A stretch of 64,000 nt of DNA from Clostridia bacterium (GCA_017520705.1 JAFXFF010000012.1:62001-126000); one strand, 5' to 3'. Shown: positions 1 to 9,311, counted from the first letter of the stretch. The notes: generated by a model from the letters alone, not told the origin. Numbers and translations are program-made.

Positions 1-828
1 GGCTATCTGGACTATTTTGACAGCGACCGTATCCAAATTATGGGTAAGAATGAGTACGGCTTTATGGAGAACCTGCCCCACGACCTGCGGGACAGTCATC
101 TCAACGACCTGGTGGGCACCAACCCTCCGGCCATTATCGTCACCCGTGACCTGCCCATTATGCCCGAATTGCTGGAGTGTTGCCACGAGCACGGCGTGCC
201 TCTGCTGCGAAGCAAAGAGTCCACCTCCTCTCTGATGGCGGCACTCATCGGCTACCTCAGCGTGCAGTTAGCCCCCCGCATCACCCGCCACGGTGTGCTG
301 GTGGAGGTGTACGGTGAGGGCGTCCTGCTGCTGGGCGACAGCGGCATCGGCAAGAGCGAGACCGCCATCGAGCTGATTAAGCGCGGCCATCGCCTCATCG
401 CCGACGATGCGGTGGAGATCCGCCGTGTATCCGCCAAAACCTTGGTGGGCTCCTCCCCCGACAATATCCGCCACTTCATTGAACTGCGAGGCATTGGTAT
501 TGTCAACGTCCGCCGTATGTACGGTATCGGCTCGGTCAAAAACACCGAAAAGATCAACATGGTCATCCAGTTAGAGCCGTGGGAGCAGGGCAAGAATTAC
601 GACCGCATGGGTCTGGATGGGGAAACTGTCAACATTCTGGGCATCGAGGTGCCCAGCATCACCATCCCCGTCTCTCCCGGCCGTAATCTGGCAGTCATCA
701 TCGAGAGTGCGGCCATGAACAACCGCCAGAAGAAGATGGGCTACAACGCCGCCCAGGAGCTACTGCACAAGCTGGGTATGGCCGATGATATCGACATGCC
801 CGACACCTCCCAGTGGGATCATTACTGA
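1..828 (+). CDS. hprK: HPr kinase/phosphorylase, 5' end outside the window
   Basis: Phosphorylates and dephosphorylates HPr of the phosphotransferase system on its regulatory serine, the cytoplasmic signal for carbon catabolite control in Firmicutes. The reading frame is open from base 1 (no start seen), so the N-terminus is cut by the window; 275 residues are visible. The ATP-binding P-loop GDSGIGKS lies at bases 334-357, followed by the HprK signature region HRLIADDAVEI and the second signature ELRGIGIVNV at about 484-513. Family length is about 310 residues, so roughly 35 residues are missing. It is the first gene of a tight co-oriented run with murB, rapZ, whiA and dnaE; hprK, rapZ and whiA are neighbours in many Firmicutes. 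Identification is secure from the motifs. Confidence 0.96.
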   Translation, partial: GYLDYFDSDRIQIMGKNEYGFMENLPHDLRDSHLNDLVGTNPPAIIVTRDLPIMPELLECCHEHGVPLLRSKESTSSLMAALIGYLSVQLAPRITRHGVLVEVYGEGVLLLGDSGIGKSETAIELIKRGHRLIADDAVEIRRVSAKTLVGSSPDNIRHFIELRGIGIVNVRRMYGIGSVKNTEKINMVIQLEPWEQGKNYDRMGLDGETVNILGIEVPSITIPVSPGRNLAVIIESAAMNNRQKKMGYNAAQELLHKLGMADDIDMPDTSQWDHY

Positions 829-846
829 TTGCTTGGAGTTGACATC

Positions 847-1758
847 ATGAACTATCAACATCTGATAGATACCGCCACCAAATGGAACTGTAGCGTTACC
901 GAGCAAGCGCCTATGGCCGCCGCCACCACCTTCCGTGTGGGCGGTCCTGCCGACCTGCTCATTGACCTGCCCAGTGCCGCCGCTGCCATGGCGGCGGTGA
1001 ATGTGTGCCGCGAAGAGAACATTCCTTATCTGTTCATCGGCAACGGTTCCAATCTGGTGGTGGGGGATAAAGGCTTTCGCGGCGTAGTACTGCGTTTGGA
1101 CGGCCGTAAGGCCCAGCCTATGCTGTTGGAGGACGGCCGCATCTACGCCCCTGCGGGAATGTCCCTGCAGCGGCTGTGCCTGTTTGCCCGGGATCACAGC
1201 CTAACGGGGCTGGAATTCGCCTATGGTATCCCCGGTACCGTAGGCGGCGCGGTGTATATGAACGCCGGCGCCTACGATGGCGAGATGGCCGGTGTGGTGG
1301 AGTCCGCCGACTGCGTCACCCCCGACGGCATCTTGGCTACTCTCTCGGCCGAAGAACTGCAGATGACCTACCGCCACACCGCCCTGATGGAGGGTGATTA
1401 CATCGTCACCGGTGCCACCCTACGGCTGCAGGCAGGCGATAAAGAGGCCATCTGGACCAGAATGAAAGAGCTGATGGCTCGCCGTCACGAAAAGCAACCG
1501 CTGGAATATCCCTCCGCCGGCAGTTTTTTTAAGCGTCCCGAGGGCTACTTTGCCGGCAAACTGATTCAGGACGCAGGCCTCAAGGGCTTCACCATTGGTG
1601 GCGCTCAGATCAGCGAAAAGCACGCGGGCTTCGTCATCAATCGGGGCGGCGCCACCGCCGCCGACTTGGTGGCACTGCGCAATCGGGTGCAGGAAAAGGT
1701 GTACGCCGAGTTTGGTGTCCATCTTGAAACCGAGGTCCGCTTCGTAGGAGAGTTTTGA
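847..1758 (+). CDS. murB: UDP-N-acetylenolpyruvoylglucosamine reductase
   Basis: FAD- and NADPH-dependent reduction of UDP-GlcNAc-enolpyruvate to UDP-MurNAc, the second committed cytoplasmic step of peptidoglycan synthesis. The 303-residue product has the FAD-binding motifs GNGSNLVVGD and EFAYGIPGTVGGAVYMNAGA, and the type II MurB motif YPSAGSFFKRP containing the catalytic serine; the end LETEVRFVGEF is typical. ATG at 847 is preferred over the in-frame TTG at 829 because a GGAG lies at about 834-837, properly spaced for 847. The gene starts 18 bases after hprK and is followed after 33 bases by rapZ, so it is presumably co-transcribed with them. Confidence 0.95.
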   Translation: MNYQHLIDTATKWNCSVTEQAPMAAATTFRVGGPADLLIDLPSAAAAMAAVNVCREENIPYLFIGNGSNLVVGDKGFRGVVLRLDGRKAQPMLLEDGRIYAPAGMSLQRLCLFARDHSLTGLEFAYGIPGTVGGAVYMNAGAYDGEMAGVVESADCVTPDGILATLSAEELQMTYRHTALMEGDYIVTGATLRLQAGDKEAIWTRMKELMARRHEKQPLEYPSAGSFFKRPEGYFAGKLIQDAGLKGFTIGGAQISEKHAGFVINRGGATAADLVALRNRVQEKVYAEFGVHLETEVRFVGEF

Positions 1759-1791
1759 TTCTCCTTTGACCCAAAAGAAAGGAACCGCACT

Positions 1792-2643
1792 ATGGAACTT
1801 ATCATCGTCACCGGTATGTCGGGTGCCGGCAAATCCTTGGCCAGCAAGGCACTGGAGGACATCGGCTATTACTGCGTGGACAATATGCCCCCCGCTCTGA
1901 TGCCCCCCTTCCTGCAACTATGCCATCAGAGCAGTCAGCCTTTGGAGCGCATTGCACTGGTGACGGATGTGCGCGCAGGCACCCTGTTTGAGGAATTACA
2001 GGCCGTCCTCCCCGCCCTCGCTCAGGCAGTGGACGTGTGTCAGGTGCTGTTTCTGGATTGCAACACCGAGGTGCTGCGCCGCCGATTCAAAGAAAGCCGC
2101 CGCACCCACCCCTTGGCGGGTCCCGAATGCCCCATCGAGCAAGCGCTGGCGCAGGAGCGGGAGCTGCTGGCACCCCTCTTTGAGATGGCGGATTACCGCA
2201 TCGACACCACCTATCTCACCTCTGCTCAGCTCAAGAGCCGCATCTCCGACTTTTTCCGCGATGAGCCGGATACCGAGATGAAGGTGCAGCTGATGTCCTT
2301 CGGCTTTAAGTACGGCTACCCTGCCGAGGCGGACATTATGCTGGACGTGCGTTGCCTACCCAACCCCTACTATGTGGAGGAATTGCGTCCCCTCACCGGT
2401 ATGGACAAGCCGGTGCAGGATTACGTGATGAACAATCCCGATGCCCCCATCTTCCTCACCCGCCTGCAGGCCCTGCTCAATCACCTGCTCCCCTTGTATC
2501 AAAAGGAGGGACGCAGTCAACTGGTCATCGCCATCGGCTGCACCGGCGGCAAGCACCGCTCGGTGACCATGGTCAACGAATTGGCCAAAGCCTTCCCCGA
2601 CCGTCGCCTGCTGGTATTCCATCGGGATATGGGACGGGAATGA
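1792..2643 (+). CDS. rapZ: RapZ/YvcJ family nucleotide-binding protein
   Basis: P-loop protein of the RapZ (YvcJ) family. In Escherichia coli RapZ is an RNase adaptor controlling glucosamine-6-phosphate synthase; in Bacillus YvcJ is linked to competence and nucleotide binding, so the exact role here is not known. The 283-residue product starts with a Walker A motif GMSGAGKS at residues 8-15, has the conserved stretch LMSFGFKYGYPAEAD in the C-terminal half and the family hallmark GCTGGKHRSV close to the end. The start is preceded by AAAGAAAGGA. It sits between murB and an acetyltransferase, and the hprK-rapZ-whiA neighbourhood is the one known from Firmicutes. Confidence 0.94.
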   Translation: MELIIVTGMSGAGKSLASKALEDIGYYCVDNMPPALMPPFLQLCHQSSQPLERIALVTDVRAGTLFEELQAVLPALAQAVDVCQVLFLDCNTEVLRRRFKESRRTHPLAGPECPIEQALAQERELLAPLFEMADYRIDTTYLTSAQLKSRISDFFRDEPDTEMKVQLMSFGFKYGYPAEADIMLDVRCLPNPYYVEELRPLTGMDKPVQDYVMNNPDAPIFLTRLQALLNHLLPLYQKEGRSQLVIAIGCTGGKHRSVTMVNELAKAFPDRRLLVFHRDMGRE

Positions 2644-2671
2644 TCTTTTTCATGCAAACGGAGGTTTTCTT

Positions 2672-3124
2672 ATGAATCCACTAACCTACATCACCCTACG
2701 GGAACAGCCTCAGCGCAAAGAGCAGGCTGCCCAATGGTTTCACAGCAAATGGGGTGTGCCCCAAAAGGCGTATCTGGAATGCATGGACGCCTATCTGAGT
2801 GGCGACACCGAATACGGCTGGTATCTCTGTCTGAATGGCGAGGCCATCGTGGGTGGCCTGGGTGTGATTGAAAACGATTTTCACGACCGCCCCGACCTGA
2901 CTCCTAACGTTTGCGCCGTCTACACCGAAGAGACCCACCGCAAGCAAGGCATTGCCGGCCATCTGCTGAATATGGCGGTAGAGGACCTGCGCAACAAGGG
3001 GACTTCCCCCGTCTATCTGGTCACCGACCACATCGGCTTCTACGAGCGATACGGCTGGGAGTTTCTCTGTATGGTGCAGGGCGACGGCGAGCCGGATATG
3101 ACCCGTATGTACATTCACCGCTGA
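2672..3124 (+). CDS. GNAT family N-acetyltransferase
   Basis: A 150-residue acyl-CoA dependent acyltransferase of the GNAT superfamily, substrate unknown. The acetyl-CoA pyrophosphate-binding motif A is visible as HRKQGIAGHLLNMAVEDL (about residues 89-106), followed by the motif B region YLVTDHIGFYERYGWEF, typical of the family. The ATG at 2672 follows the sequence GGAGG at about 2660. It is an extra gene between rapZ and whiA, which are more often directly adjacent; it may be a recent insertion into the cluster, but its composition looks like that of its neighbours. Family assignment is firm, the substrate is not predictable. Confidence 0.88.
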   Translation: MNPLTYITLREQPQRKEQAAQWFHSKWGVPQKAYLECMDAYLSGDTEYGWYLCLNGEAIVGGLGVIENDFHDRPDLTPNVCAVYTEETHRKQGIAGHLLNMAVEDLRNKGTSPVYLVTDHIGFYERYGWEFLCMVQGDGEPDMTRMYIHR

Positions 3125-3154
3125 TCAAAGTACCACATGAAAGGAGGCACAGCC

Positions 3155-4060
3155 GTGTCCTTTTCCTCCGAAGCGAAAAAAGAAATTGCCGCCGAGATGC
3201 CGGACAAGCTGTGCTGTCGCACCGCCCAAGCCTATGGTATGCTCCAGTGCGGTCACGCCTTTTCCACTGCCGAGATCTCTCTGCAAACCGAATCGGAAGA
3301 GATCGCGGACACCTACGATCGCTTGATCAGCCGCATCTGCTCCATTCCCCGCCCTGTGCGGGACACCCTGCGCCGCCGCACCACCCTGCATCAGAGTCGG
3401 ATCCTGGATCCTGCCCATCGTATGGCGGCGCTGGAGCACTTTGGCCACAGCGCAGGCGAGGTGTCCCTGCGACTCAACCGCGCCAACTTAGACTGCGATG
3501 CCTGCGCCCGCGCCTATCTGCGGGGTGCCTTCTTGGTCTGCGGTGCGGTCACCGACCCCGAGCGGGATTATCATTTGGAGTTTGCCCTCCCCCACTACAA
3601 CCTCAGCCGCGACCTGCTCACCCTCCTGCGCGAGGTGGACTTCCCTGCCAAATCCACCACCCGCGGCGGTAATTACATCGTCTATATCAAAGGGAGCGAG
3701 GCCATCGAGGATTGCCTGACCTACCTCGGCGCCACCCGCGCCGCCTTGGAGATGATGGGTGTCAAGATGGTCAAGAGCATCCGCAACGATACCAACCGCC
3801 GCATCAACTGCGAATCCGCCAACATCGACAAAACGGTGATGGCGGCGGGGAATCAGCTGGATGCGGTGCGCAAGATTCAGGAAACCTGCGGCATCGGCGC
3901 CCTGCCCGAAGAGCTGCAGACTGTAGCAAAGCTGCGCTGGGAAAACCCCGAACTCTCCCTACGGGATCTGGGCGAACTGATGGAGCCGCCCCTGTCCCGC
4001 AGCGGTGTCAATCACCGCCTGCAACGCATCCTCAAATTTGCTGAAAACCTGGAAAATTGA
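3155..4060 (+). CDS. whiA: DNA-binding protein WhiA
   Basis: WhiA family regulator, with an N-terminal LAGLIDADG-like (homing-endonuclease derived) domain and a C-terminal helix-turn-helix; in actinobacteria it controls sporulation genes and in Bacillus it affects cell division. The GTG start at 3155 gives MSFSSEAKKEIAAE, the usual family N-terminus, and lies 8 bases after a perfect AAAGGAGG (3140-3146); an in-frame ATG at 3137 lies upstream of this ribosome binding site and is therefore rejected. The product is 301 residues. The C-terminal HTH is visible in SLRDLGELMEPPLSRSGVNH. The gene follows hprK and rapZ in the same order as in other Firmicutes. Confidence 0.95.
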   Translation: MSFSSEAKKEIAAEMPDKLCCRTAQAYGMLQCGHAFSTAEISLQTESEEIADTYDRLISRICSIPRPVRDTLRRRTTLHQSRILDPAHRMAALEHFGHSAGEVSLRLNRANLDCDACARAYLRGAFLVCGAVTDPERDYHLEFALPHYNLSRDLLTLLREVDFPAKSTTRGGNYIVYIKGSEAIEDCLTYLGATRAALEMMGVKMVKSIRNDTNRRINCESANIDKTVMAAGNQLDAVRKIQETCGIGALPEELQTVAKLRWENPELSLRDLGELMEPPLSRSGVNHRLQRILKFAENLEN

Positions 4061-4066
4061 CGGTAA

Positions 4067-4097
4067 ACCTATACCGAACCTATACCTGACCTATACC
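4067..4097 (+). repeat. Three tandem 11-bp repeats upstream of dnaE
   Basis: The nonamer ACCTATACC occurs at 4067-4075, 4078-4086 and 4089-4097, an exact 11-base period, ending 12 bases before the dnaE Shine-Dalgarno site. This fills the whiA-dnaE gap. One helical turn spacing would suit repeated protein contacts, or it may be a slippage-derived repeat; function not known. Confidence 0.75.
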
Positions 4098-4124
4098 TCA
4101 CCTGACCGAAAGGAGGCGCCGACT

Positions 4125-7100
4125 ATGACAGACTTTGTACACTTGCACGTACATACCGAATACTCTCTTTTGGACGGCGCCTGCCGTATCCCGGCGTTGG
4201 TGGCACGCGCTAAGGAACTGGGTCAAACGGCCCTGGCCATCACCGACCACGGTGCCATGTACGGTGTCATCGACTTCTACAAAGAGTGCAAAAAGCAGGG
4301 CATTAAGCCCATCCTCGGCTGTGAGGTCTACGTGGCCGCACGGACGATGCAGGACAAGGTCCACGGTCCTGACAGCGAATACCACCATCTGGTGCTCCTC
4401 TGCGAAAACGAGGTGGGCTATCAAAATCTGCTGAAGCTGGTTTCCCAAGCATGGACCGAGGGATTTTACATCAAACCCCGTGTGGACCACGCCCTATTGG
4501 AAAAATATCACGAGGGTCTGATTGCCCTCTCAGCCTGCTTAGCGGGCGAGATTCCCCACGCCATTGCTCGTTCTGATTTTGGCAAAGCGCGACAACTGGT
4601 GCAATGGTACGCCAACCTCTTTGGCCCCGACCATTTCTATCTGGAATTGCAGGACCACGGCATGAAGGAGCAAAAGGAGCTCAACGGCGTGCTCACCCGT
4701 ATGGGACGGGAATTCGGTATCCCCTTGGTGTGCACCAACGACGTGCACTACATCCGCAAGGAGGACGCCGAAATGCAACGGGTGTTGTGCTGCATCCAGA
4801 CCGCCACCACCCTGCAGGAAGATAACCCCTTAAACTTTGAAACCGAAGAATTCTATCTCAAATCCGCCGACGAGATGGCTCCTCTCTTCCCTGCGGACGC
4901 CATCGAAAACACCGCCAAGATCGCCCGGCGGTGTCAGGTAGAGATTGAGTTTGGCAATATTAAGCTCCCTGCCTTTGAGAGCCCGGGCGGGGACAGCAAC
5001 GCCTATTTAGAGCATCTGTGCCGTCAGGGTATGCGTCGCCTATACGGCGACACCCCCGACCAAAAGGTCATCGACCGTTTAGAGTATGAACTATCGGTCA
5101 TTCGTCGGATGGGATATGCGGACTATTACCTCATCGTGGCGGATTATGTGGGCTACGCCCGTACCCACGACATCCCCGTGGGTCCCGGTCGTGGCTCGGG
5201 CGCGGGCAGTCTGTGCGCCTATTGCATGGGCATCACCCTCATCGATCCCTTGCAGTACGACCTCTTATTTGAGCGATTTCTCAACCCCGAGCGTGTCAGC
5301 ATGCCCGACTTTGACGTGGACTTCTGCACCGAAAAGCGACAGCAGGTCATCGACTACGTTATCGGCAAATACGGCGCCGATCGGGTGGCGCAGATCATCA
5401 CCTTCGGCACCATGGCGGCTAAAGCCGCCGTCCGTGACGTGGCCCGCGCCATGGGTCTGCCCTATGCGGTGGGCGACAAGGTGTCCAAGCTCATCCCCCC
5501 GGGGATGAATATGACGCTGGAGCGCGCCCTCAGCGAAAGCAGCAAGCTGAGCGACCTGCGGGACAGCGACCCTCAGGTAGCCGCCCTACTGGAGATGGCG
5601 ATGAAGGTGGAGGGATTCCCTCGCAACGCCTCCACCCACGCGGCAGGTGTCGTGATATCCCCCAAGCCCGTCAGCGAATACGTGCCCCTGTGTATGAACC
5701 ACGAAGCGGTGGCCACCCAGTATCCTATGAACAACTTGGAGGAGCTGGGTATCCTCAAAATGGACTTCCTCGGTCTGCGCAACCTGACGGTCATCGCGGA
5801 TGCCGAAAAAATGATCCAAAAACACACACCCGATTTTGCGGTGGCGGACATTCCGCTGGACGACAAGCGGGTGTATCAGATGCTGTCTGAGGGCAAATCC
5901 GACGGCGTATTCCAGATGGAATCGGGAGGATTAAAGCGGGTGCTGATGCAGCTGCGTCCCACCCGATTTGAGGACCTCATCGCGGTGATCTCCCTCTACC
6001 GTCCCGGGCCCATGGACTCCATCCCGAAATACATCAACAACAGCCGTCACCCCAACAAGGTGAAATACGCCCACCCCCTGTTAGAGCCGATTCTCAAGGT
6101 CACCTACGGGTGCATCGTCTATCAGGAGCAGGTGATGCAGGTGCTGCAGGCGTTGGCGGGCTATTCCTTCGGCCGCGCCGACGTAGTCCGTCGGGCTATG
6201 GCCAAGAAAAAGCACGACGTGATGGAGAAAGAGCGGGAGATCTTTGTCAATGGCTTGACCGAAAACGGCGAGGTTAAGGTGGAGGGCTGTGTGCGCCGCG
6301 GCGTGCCCGCCGCCGTCGCCAACAAAATTTTCGACGAGATGGCCTCCTTTGCCTCCTACGCCTTTAACAAATCTCACGCCGCGGCATACGCGCTGGTGGC
6401 GTATCAGACCGCCTATCTCAAGTGCCTGTACCCCCGCGAGTATATGGCCGCCCTGTTGACCAGCGTGCTGGGCAGCGGCAAGGTGGTCACCTACATCCGC
6501 GAGTGCGAGCGGATGGGCATCCCCGTACTGCCGCCCTCTGTGAACGAGTCCCACGCCGACTTTATGGTGGTGGGGGATCACATCCGATTCGGTCTGCTGG
6601 CGGTGAAAAACATCGGACGGGGATTCGTGGACGTGCTGGTGGCAGAGCGGGAGAAAAACGGCCCCTACACAGGCTTCTACCGCTTCTGCAAGCGGCTGAG
6701 CGCCCACCGCGAATTTAACCGCTTAGGGTTAGACAGCCTCATCCACTGCGGTGCCCTGGACGGTCTGGGGCTCAACCGCCGCCAGATGATCCAGATGTCG
6801 CCGCTGGTAATGGACCAGCTGGACAATCAGAGCCGCTATGCCATGGACGGTCAGGTGGGATTCTTCGATGCCGCCGAGGCCGCCGGTGACACCCCCATCA
6901 CCCCTCCCGACGTGGAGGAGGTGCCCTACGCTGGGCTGCTGCAGATGGAAAAAGAGGCCACGGGGCTGTACCTGACCGGTCACCCCCTGACACCCTATAA
7001 GGAGCACTATAAACCCCTGCGGTGCGTCCGACTGGATCGGGTGCTGGCCGCCATCGAGGAGGGTGCCGACACCTATCGGGACGGCACCACCATCCGCACC

Positions 7101-7601
7101 CTGTGTATGGTGGGGGCGGTGCGGGTGCAGCCCACCAAGACGGGAGCGAAGATGGCTTACGTCCGTGTGGAGGATCTGTACGGCTCCATCGAGGCCGTGG
7201 TCTTCCCCAAGACCTGGGCGCAGTATGAAGAACTGCTGGGTGCCGGTCAGGCGGTGCTGATGACCGGACGGCTGGATGTGCAGGAGGAGAAGGACCCCAA
7301 GCTGCTCTGCGAGCGGGTGGAGGCGGTCCCCGACACCCCGCCGGCTATGCCCCGGGCAGAGAAGAGCCGAAACCCCAGAGCAGGTGTTTATCTGCGGCTG
7401 CCCGGCGAGGGTAGCAGGGAGTTTGAAAGCGCTTACAATGCCGTAAAATCAAGCAGAGGCGAGACGCCGGTGTATATCCGCTTCGCGGACAGCGGCAAGC
7501 TGGTGAAAGCACCGAAGGAGTGGTCTGTGACCCCCAACGAGGGGCTTTTGCAAGAGCTCCGACGGCTGTTGGGCGAGGACAACGTGGCTGTGGTGGAGTA
7601 A
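4125..7601 (+). CDS. dnaE: DNA polymerase III subunit alpha (DnaE type)
   Basis: Replicative C-family DNA polymerase. The ATG at 4125 after AAAGGAGG gives MTDFVHLHVHTEYSLLDG, the standard N-terminal PHP domain start; the open frame extends upstream to 4005 but only by overlapping whiA. The product is 1158 residues. The PHP domain occupies about residues 1-200, the palm carries the catalytic aspartates in MPDFDVDFC near residue 400, followed by the fingers, a tandem helix-hairpin-helix, and an OB-fold nucleic acid binding domain near 1000-1080 (RTLCMVGAVRVQPTKTGAKM). In Gram-positive bacteria DnaE usually works with PolC, which is not in this window. It is the last gene of the first + strand block and ends just before a bidirectional terminator. 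Confidence 0.97.
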   Translation: MTDFVHLHVHTEYSLLDGACRIPALVARAKELGQTALAITDHGAMYGVIDFYKECKKQGIKPILGCEVYVAARTMQDKVHGPDSEYHHLVLLCENEVGYQNLLKLVSQAWTEGFYIKPRVDHALLEKYHEGLIALSACLAGEIPHAIARSDFGKARQLVQWYANLFGPDHFYLELQDHGMKEQKELNGVLTRMGREFGIPLVCTNDVHYIRKEDAEMQRVLCCIQTATTLQEDNPLNFETEEFYLKSADEMAPLFPADAIENTAKIARRCQVEIEFGNIKLPAFESPGGDSNAYLEHLCRQGMRRLYGDTPDQKVIDRLEYELSVIRRMGYADYYLIVADYVGYARTHDIPVGPGRGSGAGSLCAYCMGITLIDPLQYDLLFERFLNPERVSMPDFDVDFCTEKRQQVIDYVIGKYGADRVAQIITFGTMAAKAAVRDVARAMGLPYAVGDKVSKLIPPGMNMTLERALSESSKLSDLRDSDPQVAALLEMAMKVEGFPRNASTHAAGVVISPKPVSEYVPLCMNHEAVATQYPMNNLEELGILKMDFLGLRNLTVIADAEKMIQKHTPDFAVADIPLDDKRVYQMLSEGKSDGVFQMESGGLKRVLMQLRPTRFEDLIAVISLYRPGPMDSIPKYINNSRHPNKVKYAHPLLEPILKVTYGCIVYQEQVMQVLQALAGYSFGRADVVRRAMAKKKHDVMEKEREIFVNGLTENGEVKVEGCVRRGVPAAVANKIFDEMASFASYAFNKSHAAAYALVAYQTAYLKCLYPREYMAALLTSVLGSGKVVTYIRECERMGIPVLPPSVNESHADFMVVGDHIRFGLLAVKNIGRGFVDVLVAEREKNGPYTGFYRFCKRLSAHREFNRLGLDSLIHCGALDGLGLNRRQMIQMSPLVMDQLDNQSRYAMDGQVGFFDAAEAAGDTPITPPDVEEVPYAGLLQMEKEATGLYLTGHPLTPYKEHYKPLRCVRLDRVLAAIEEGADTYRDGTTIRTLCMVGAVRVQPTKTGAKMAYVRVEDLYGSIEAVVFPKTWAQYEELLGAGQAVLMTGRLDVQEEKDPKLLCERVEAVPDTPPAMPRAEKSRNPRAGVYLRLPGEGSREFESAYNAVKSSRGETPVYIRFADSGKLVKAPKEWSVTPNEGLLQELRRLLGEDNVAVVE

Positions 7602-7604
7602 AAA

Positions 7605-7656
7605 CTCCCTCCGTCACGGCTACGCCGTGCCACCTCCCTCAAGAGGGAGGCAAGAC
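7605..7656. repeat. Palindromic interspersed repeat, short copy
   Basis: Contains TCCCTCCGTC, a short inverted repeat (ACGGC-TAC-GCCGT), and CACCTCCCTC-AAGAGGGAGG. The same arrangement recurs at 28806-28912, 30190-30282 and 62180-62280. This copy lacks the downstream GGGCGGC-type palindrome. It lies directly after dnaE. Confidence 0.7.
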
Positions 7657-7670
7657 AAGTTTTCTGCGCA

Positions 7671-7704
7671 AAAAAACGCTGACCGAAATCGGTCAGCGTT
7701 TTTG
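7671..7704. terminator. Bidirectional terminator between dnaE and the ABC-F gene
   Basis: A 10-bp stem AACGCTGACC with loop GAAAT and a T-run on both sides (AAAAAA before, TTTTTG after). It serves convergent transcription of dnaE (+) and the ABC-F gene (-). Confidence 0.9.
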
Positions 7705-7712
7705 TTTTGCGA

Positions 7713-9311
7713 TCAAATTTTATTAGCAGATTTCCACTCGATGTAATCGTCGTAGGACATCATCTTGTCGATGAGCTTGCCGTCCTTCAACTCCATGATG
7801 CGGTCCGCCACCGTCTGAATGAACTGGTGGTCGTAGGAGGAGAACAGCACGTTACCGGGGAAGTGGGTCAGACCGTCGTTGACGGCGGTGATGGACTCCA
7901 GATCCAGGTGGTTGGTGGGCTGGTCCAGCATCAGCACGTTGGAACCGTACATCATCATACGGGACAGCATGCAGCGCACCTTTTCACCACCGGAGAGCAC
8001 CTTGACGGGCTTGAGCACGTCGTCGCCAGAGAACAGCATCTTGCCCAGGAAGCCGCGCAGGTAGGTCTCGGTATTGTCCTTGGAATACTGGTTGAGCCAC
8101 TGGATCAGCGGCAGATCCACGCCATCGAAGAAGGCGGAGTTATCCTTGGGGAAGTAGGACAGGCTGGTGGTGCCGCCCCACTTGTAGCTGCCCTCGTCGG
8201 GCTCCAGCTCCCCTGCCAAGATCTTGAACAGGGTGGTGGTAGCGATCTCGTCCTGACCGACGAAAGCGACCTTGTCGCCCTTATTGATGCGGAAGGAGAT
8301 GTTGTCCAACACCTTGACGCCGTCCACCGTCTTGGAGATGCCCTCCACGGCCAGAATCTCCTTGCCTGCCTCGCGGTCCATCTGGAAGCCCACATAGGGA
8401 TAGCGGCGGGAGGAGGCAGGCATCTCCTCCACCGTCAGCTTATCCAGCAATTTACGGCGAGAGGTAGCCTGACGGGACTTGGACTTATTGGCGGAGAAGC
8501 GCTGAATGAAGGACTGGAGCTCTTTGATCTTCTCCTCGTTCTTCTTGTTCTGCTCGCGCATAATCTTCTGAATGAGCTGGCTGGACTCGTACCAGAAGTC
8601 GTAGTTACCGACGTAGATCTTGATCTTATTATAGTCCACGTCCACGATGTGGGTGCAGACGTTATTGAGGAAGTGACGGTCGTGGGACACCACGATGACG
8701 GTGCCGTCGTAGTCCATCAGGAAGTCCTCCAGCCAACGGATGGAGTCGATATCCAGGTGGTTGGTGGGCTCGTCCAGCAGGATGATGTCGGGGTGACCGA
8801 ACAGGGCGCGGGCCAGCAGGATCTTCACCTTCTGCTTATCGCCCAGGGTGCCCATAATGTCGTACAGCATACTGTCGGACAGACCCAAGCCAGAGAGGAT
8901 CTGCCCCGCCTCGGTCTCGGCCTCCCAGCCGTTCATCTCGGCAAACTCGCCCTCCAGCTGGGCGGCCAGCTCGCCGTCCTCGTCGGTGAAGTCCTCTTTG
9001 GCGTAGAGGGCGTCCTTCTGCTGCATGATCTCGAACAGGCGGGGATTGCCCTGGATGATGGTGTCCAGCACGGTCTGGTCGTCGTAGGCGAAGTGGTCCT
9101 GCTTGAGCACCGACATACGGGTACGCTTGTCGATGATGACCTCGCCACTGGTGGGCTCTAAGTCGCCGGACAGGATGCGCAGGAAGGTGGACTTGCCCGC
9201 GCCGTTGGCGCCGATGACGCCGTAGCAGTTGCCGGGGACAAACTTTAAGTCCACGTGCTTGAACAGGTCCTGGCCGCTGAAGTTAATACCAAGATCGGAA
9301 ACGGTAATCAT
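7713..9311 (-). CDS. ABC-F family ATP-binding protein (YkpA/YbiT type)
   Basis: Soluble protein with two ABC ATPase domains and no membrane domain, of the ribosome-associated ABC-F class (translation factors and some antibiotic resistance proteins). The 532-residue product has Walker A motifs GANGAGKST near residue 35 and VGQDEIATTTLFKIL in the second domain (a degenerate P-loop), the duplicated LLDEPTNHLD / LDQPTNHLD Walker B regions, and a charged linker around 235-285. The first signature is TLGDKQKVK instead of LSGGQ, and the second is LSGGEKVR. The start ATG is preceded by AAAGGAGG. It has its own promoter (9363-9391). The family is clear; whether it acts in translation regulation or resistance cannot be told. 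Confidence 0.92.
   Translation of the reverse strand: MITVSDLGINFSGQDLFKHVDLKFVPGNCYGVIGANGAGKSTFLRILSGDLEPTSGEVIIDKRTRMSVLKQDHFAYDDQTVLDTIIQGNPRLFEIMQQKDALYAKEDFTDEDGELAAQLEGEFAEMNGWEAETEAGQILSGLGLSDSMLYDIMGTLGDKQKVKILLARALFGHPDIILLDEPTNHLDIDSIRWLEDFLMDYDGTVIVVSHDRHFLNNVCTHIVDVDYNKIKIYVGNYDFWYESSQLIQKIMREQNKKNEEKIKELQSFIQRFSANKSKSRQATSRRKLLDKLTVEEMPASSRRYPYVGFQMDREAGKEILAVEGISKTVDGVKVLDNISFRINKGDKVAFVGQDEIATTTLFKILAGELEPDEGSYKWGGTTSLSYFPKDNSAFFDGVDLPLIQWLNQYSKDNTETYLRGFLGKMLFSGDDVLKPVKVLSGGEKVRCMLSRMMMYGSNVLMLDQPTNHLDLESITAVNDGLTHFPGNVLFSSYDHQFIQTVADRIMELKDGKLIDKMMSYDDYIEWKSANKI

Noticed and set aside
7707..9161. Long + strand open frame (484 codons) opposite the ABC-F gene
   Set aside because: It is the antisense shadow of a GC-rich gene: the product is a low-complexity V/H/G/L-rich sequence with no domain, and the ABC-F protein on the other strand has all its motifs.
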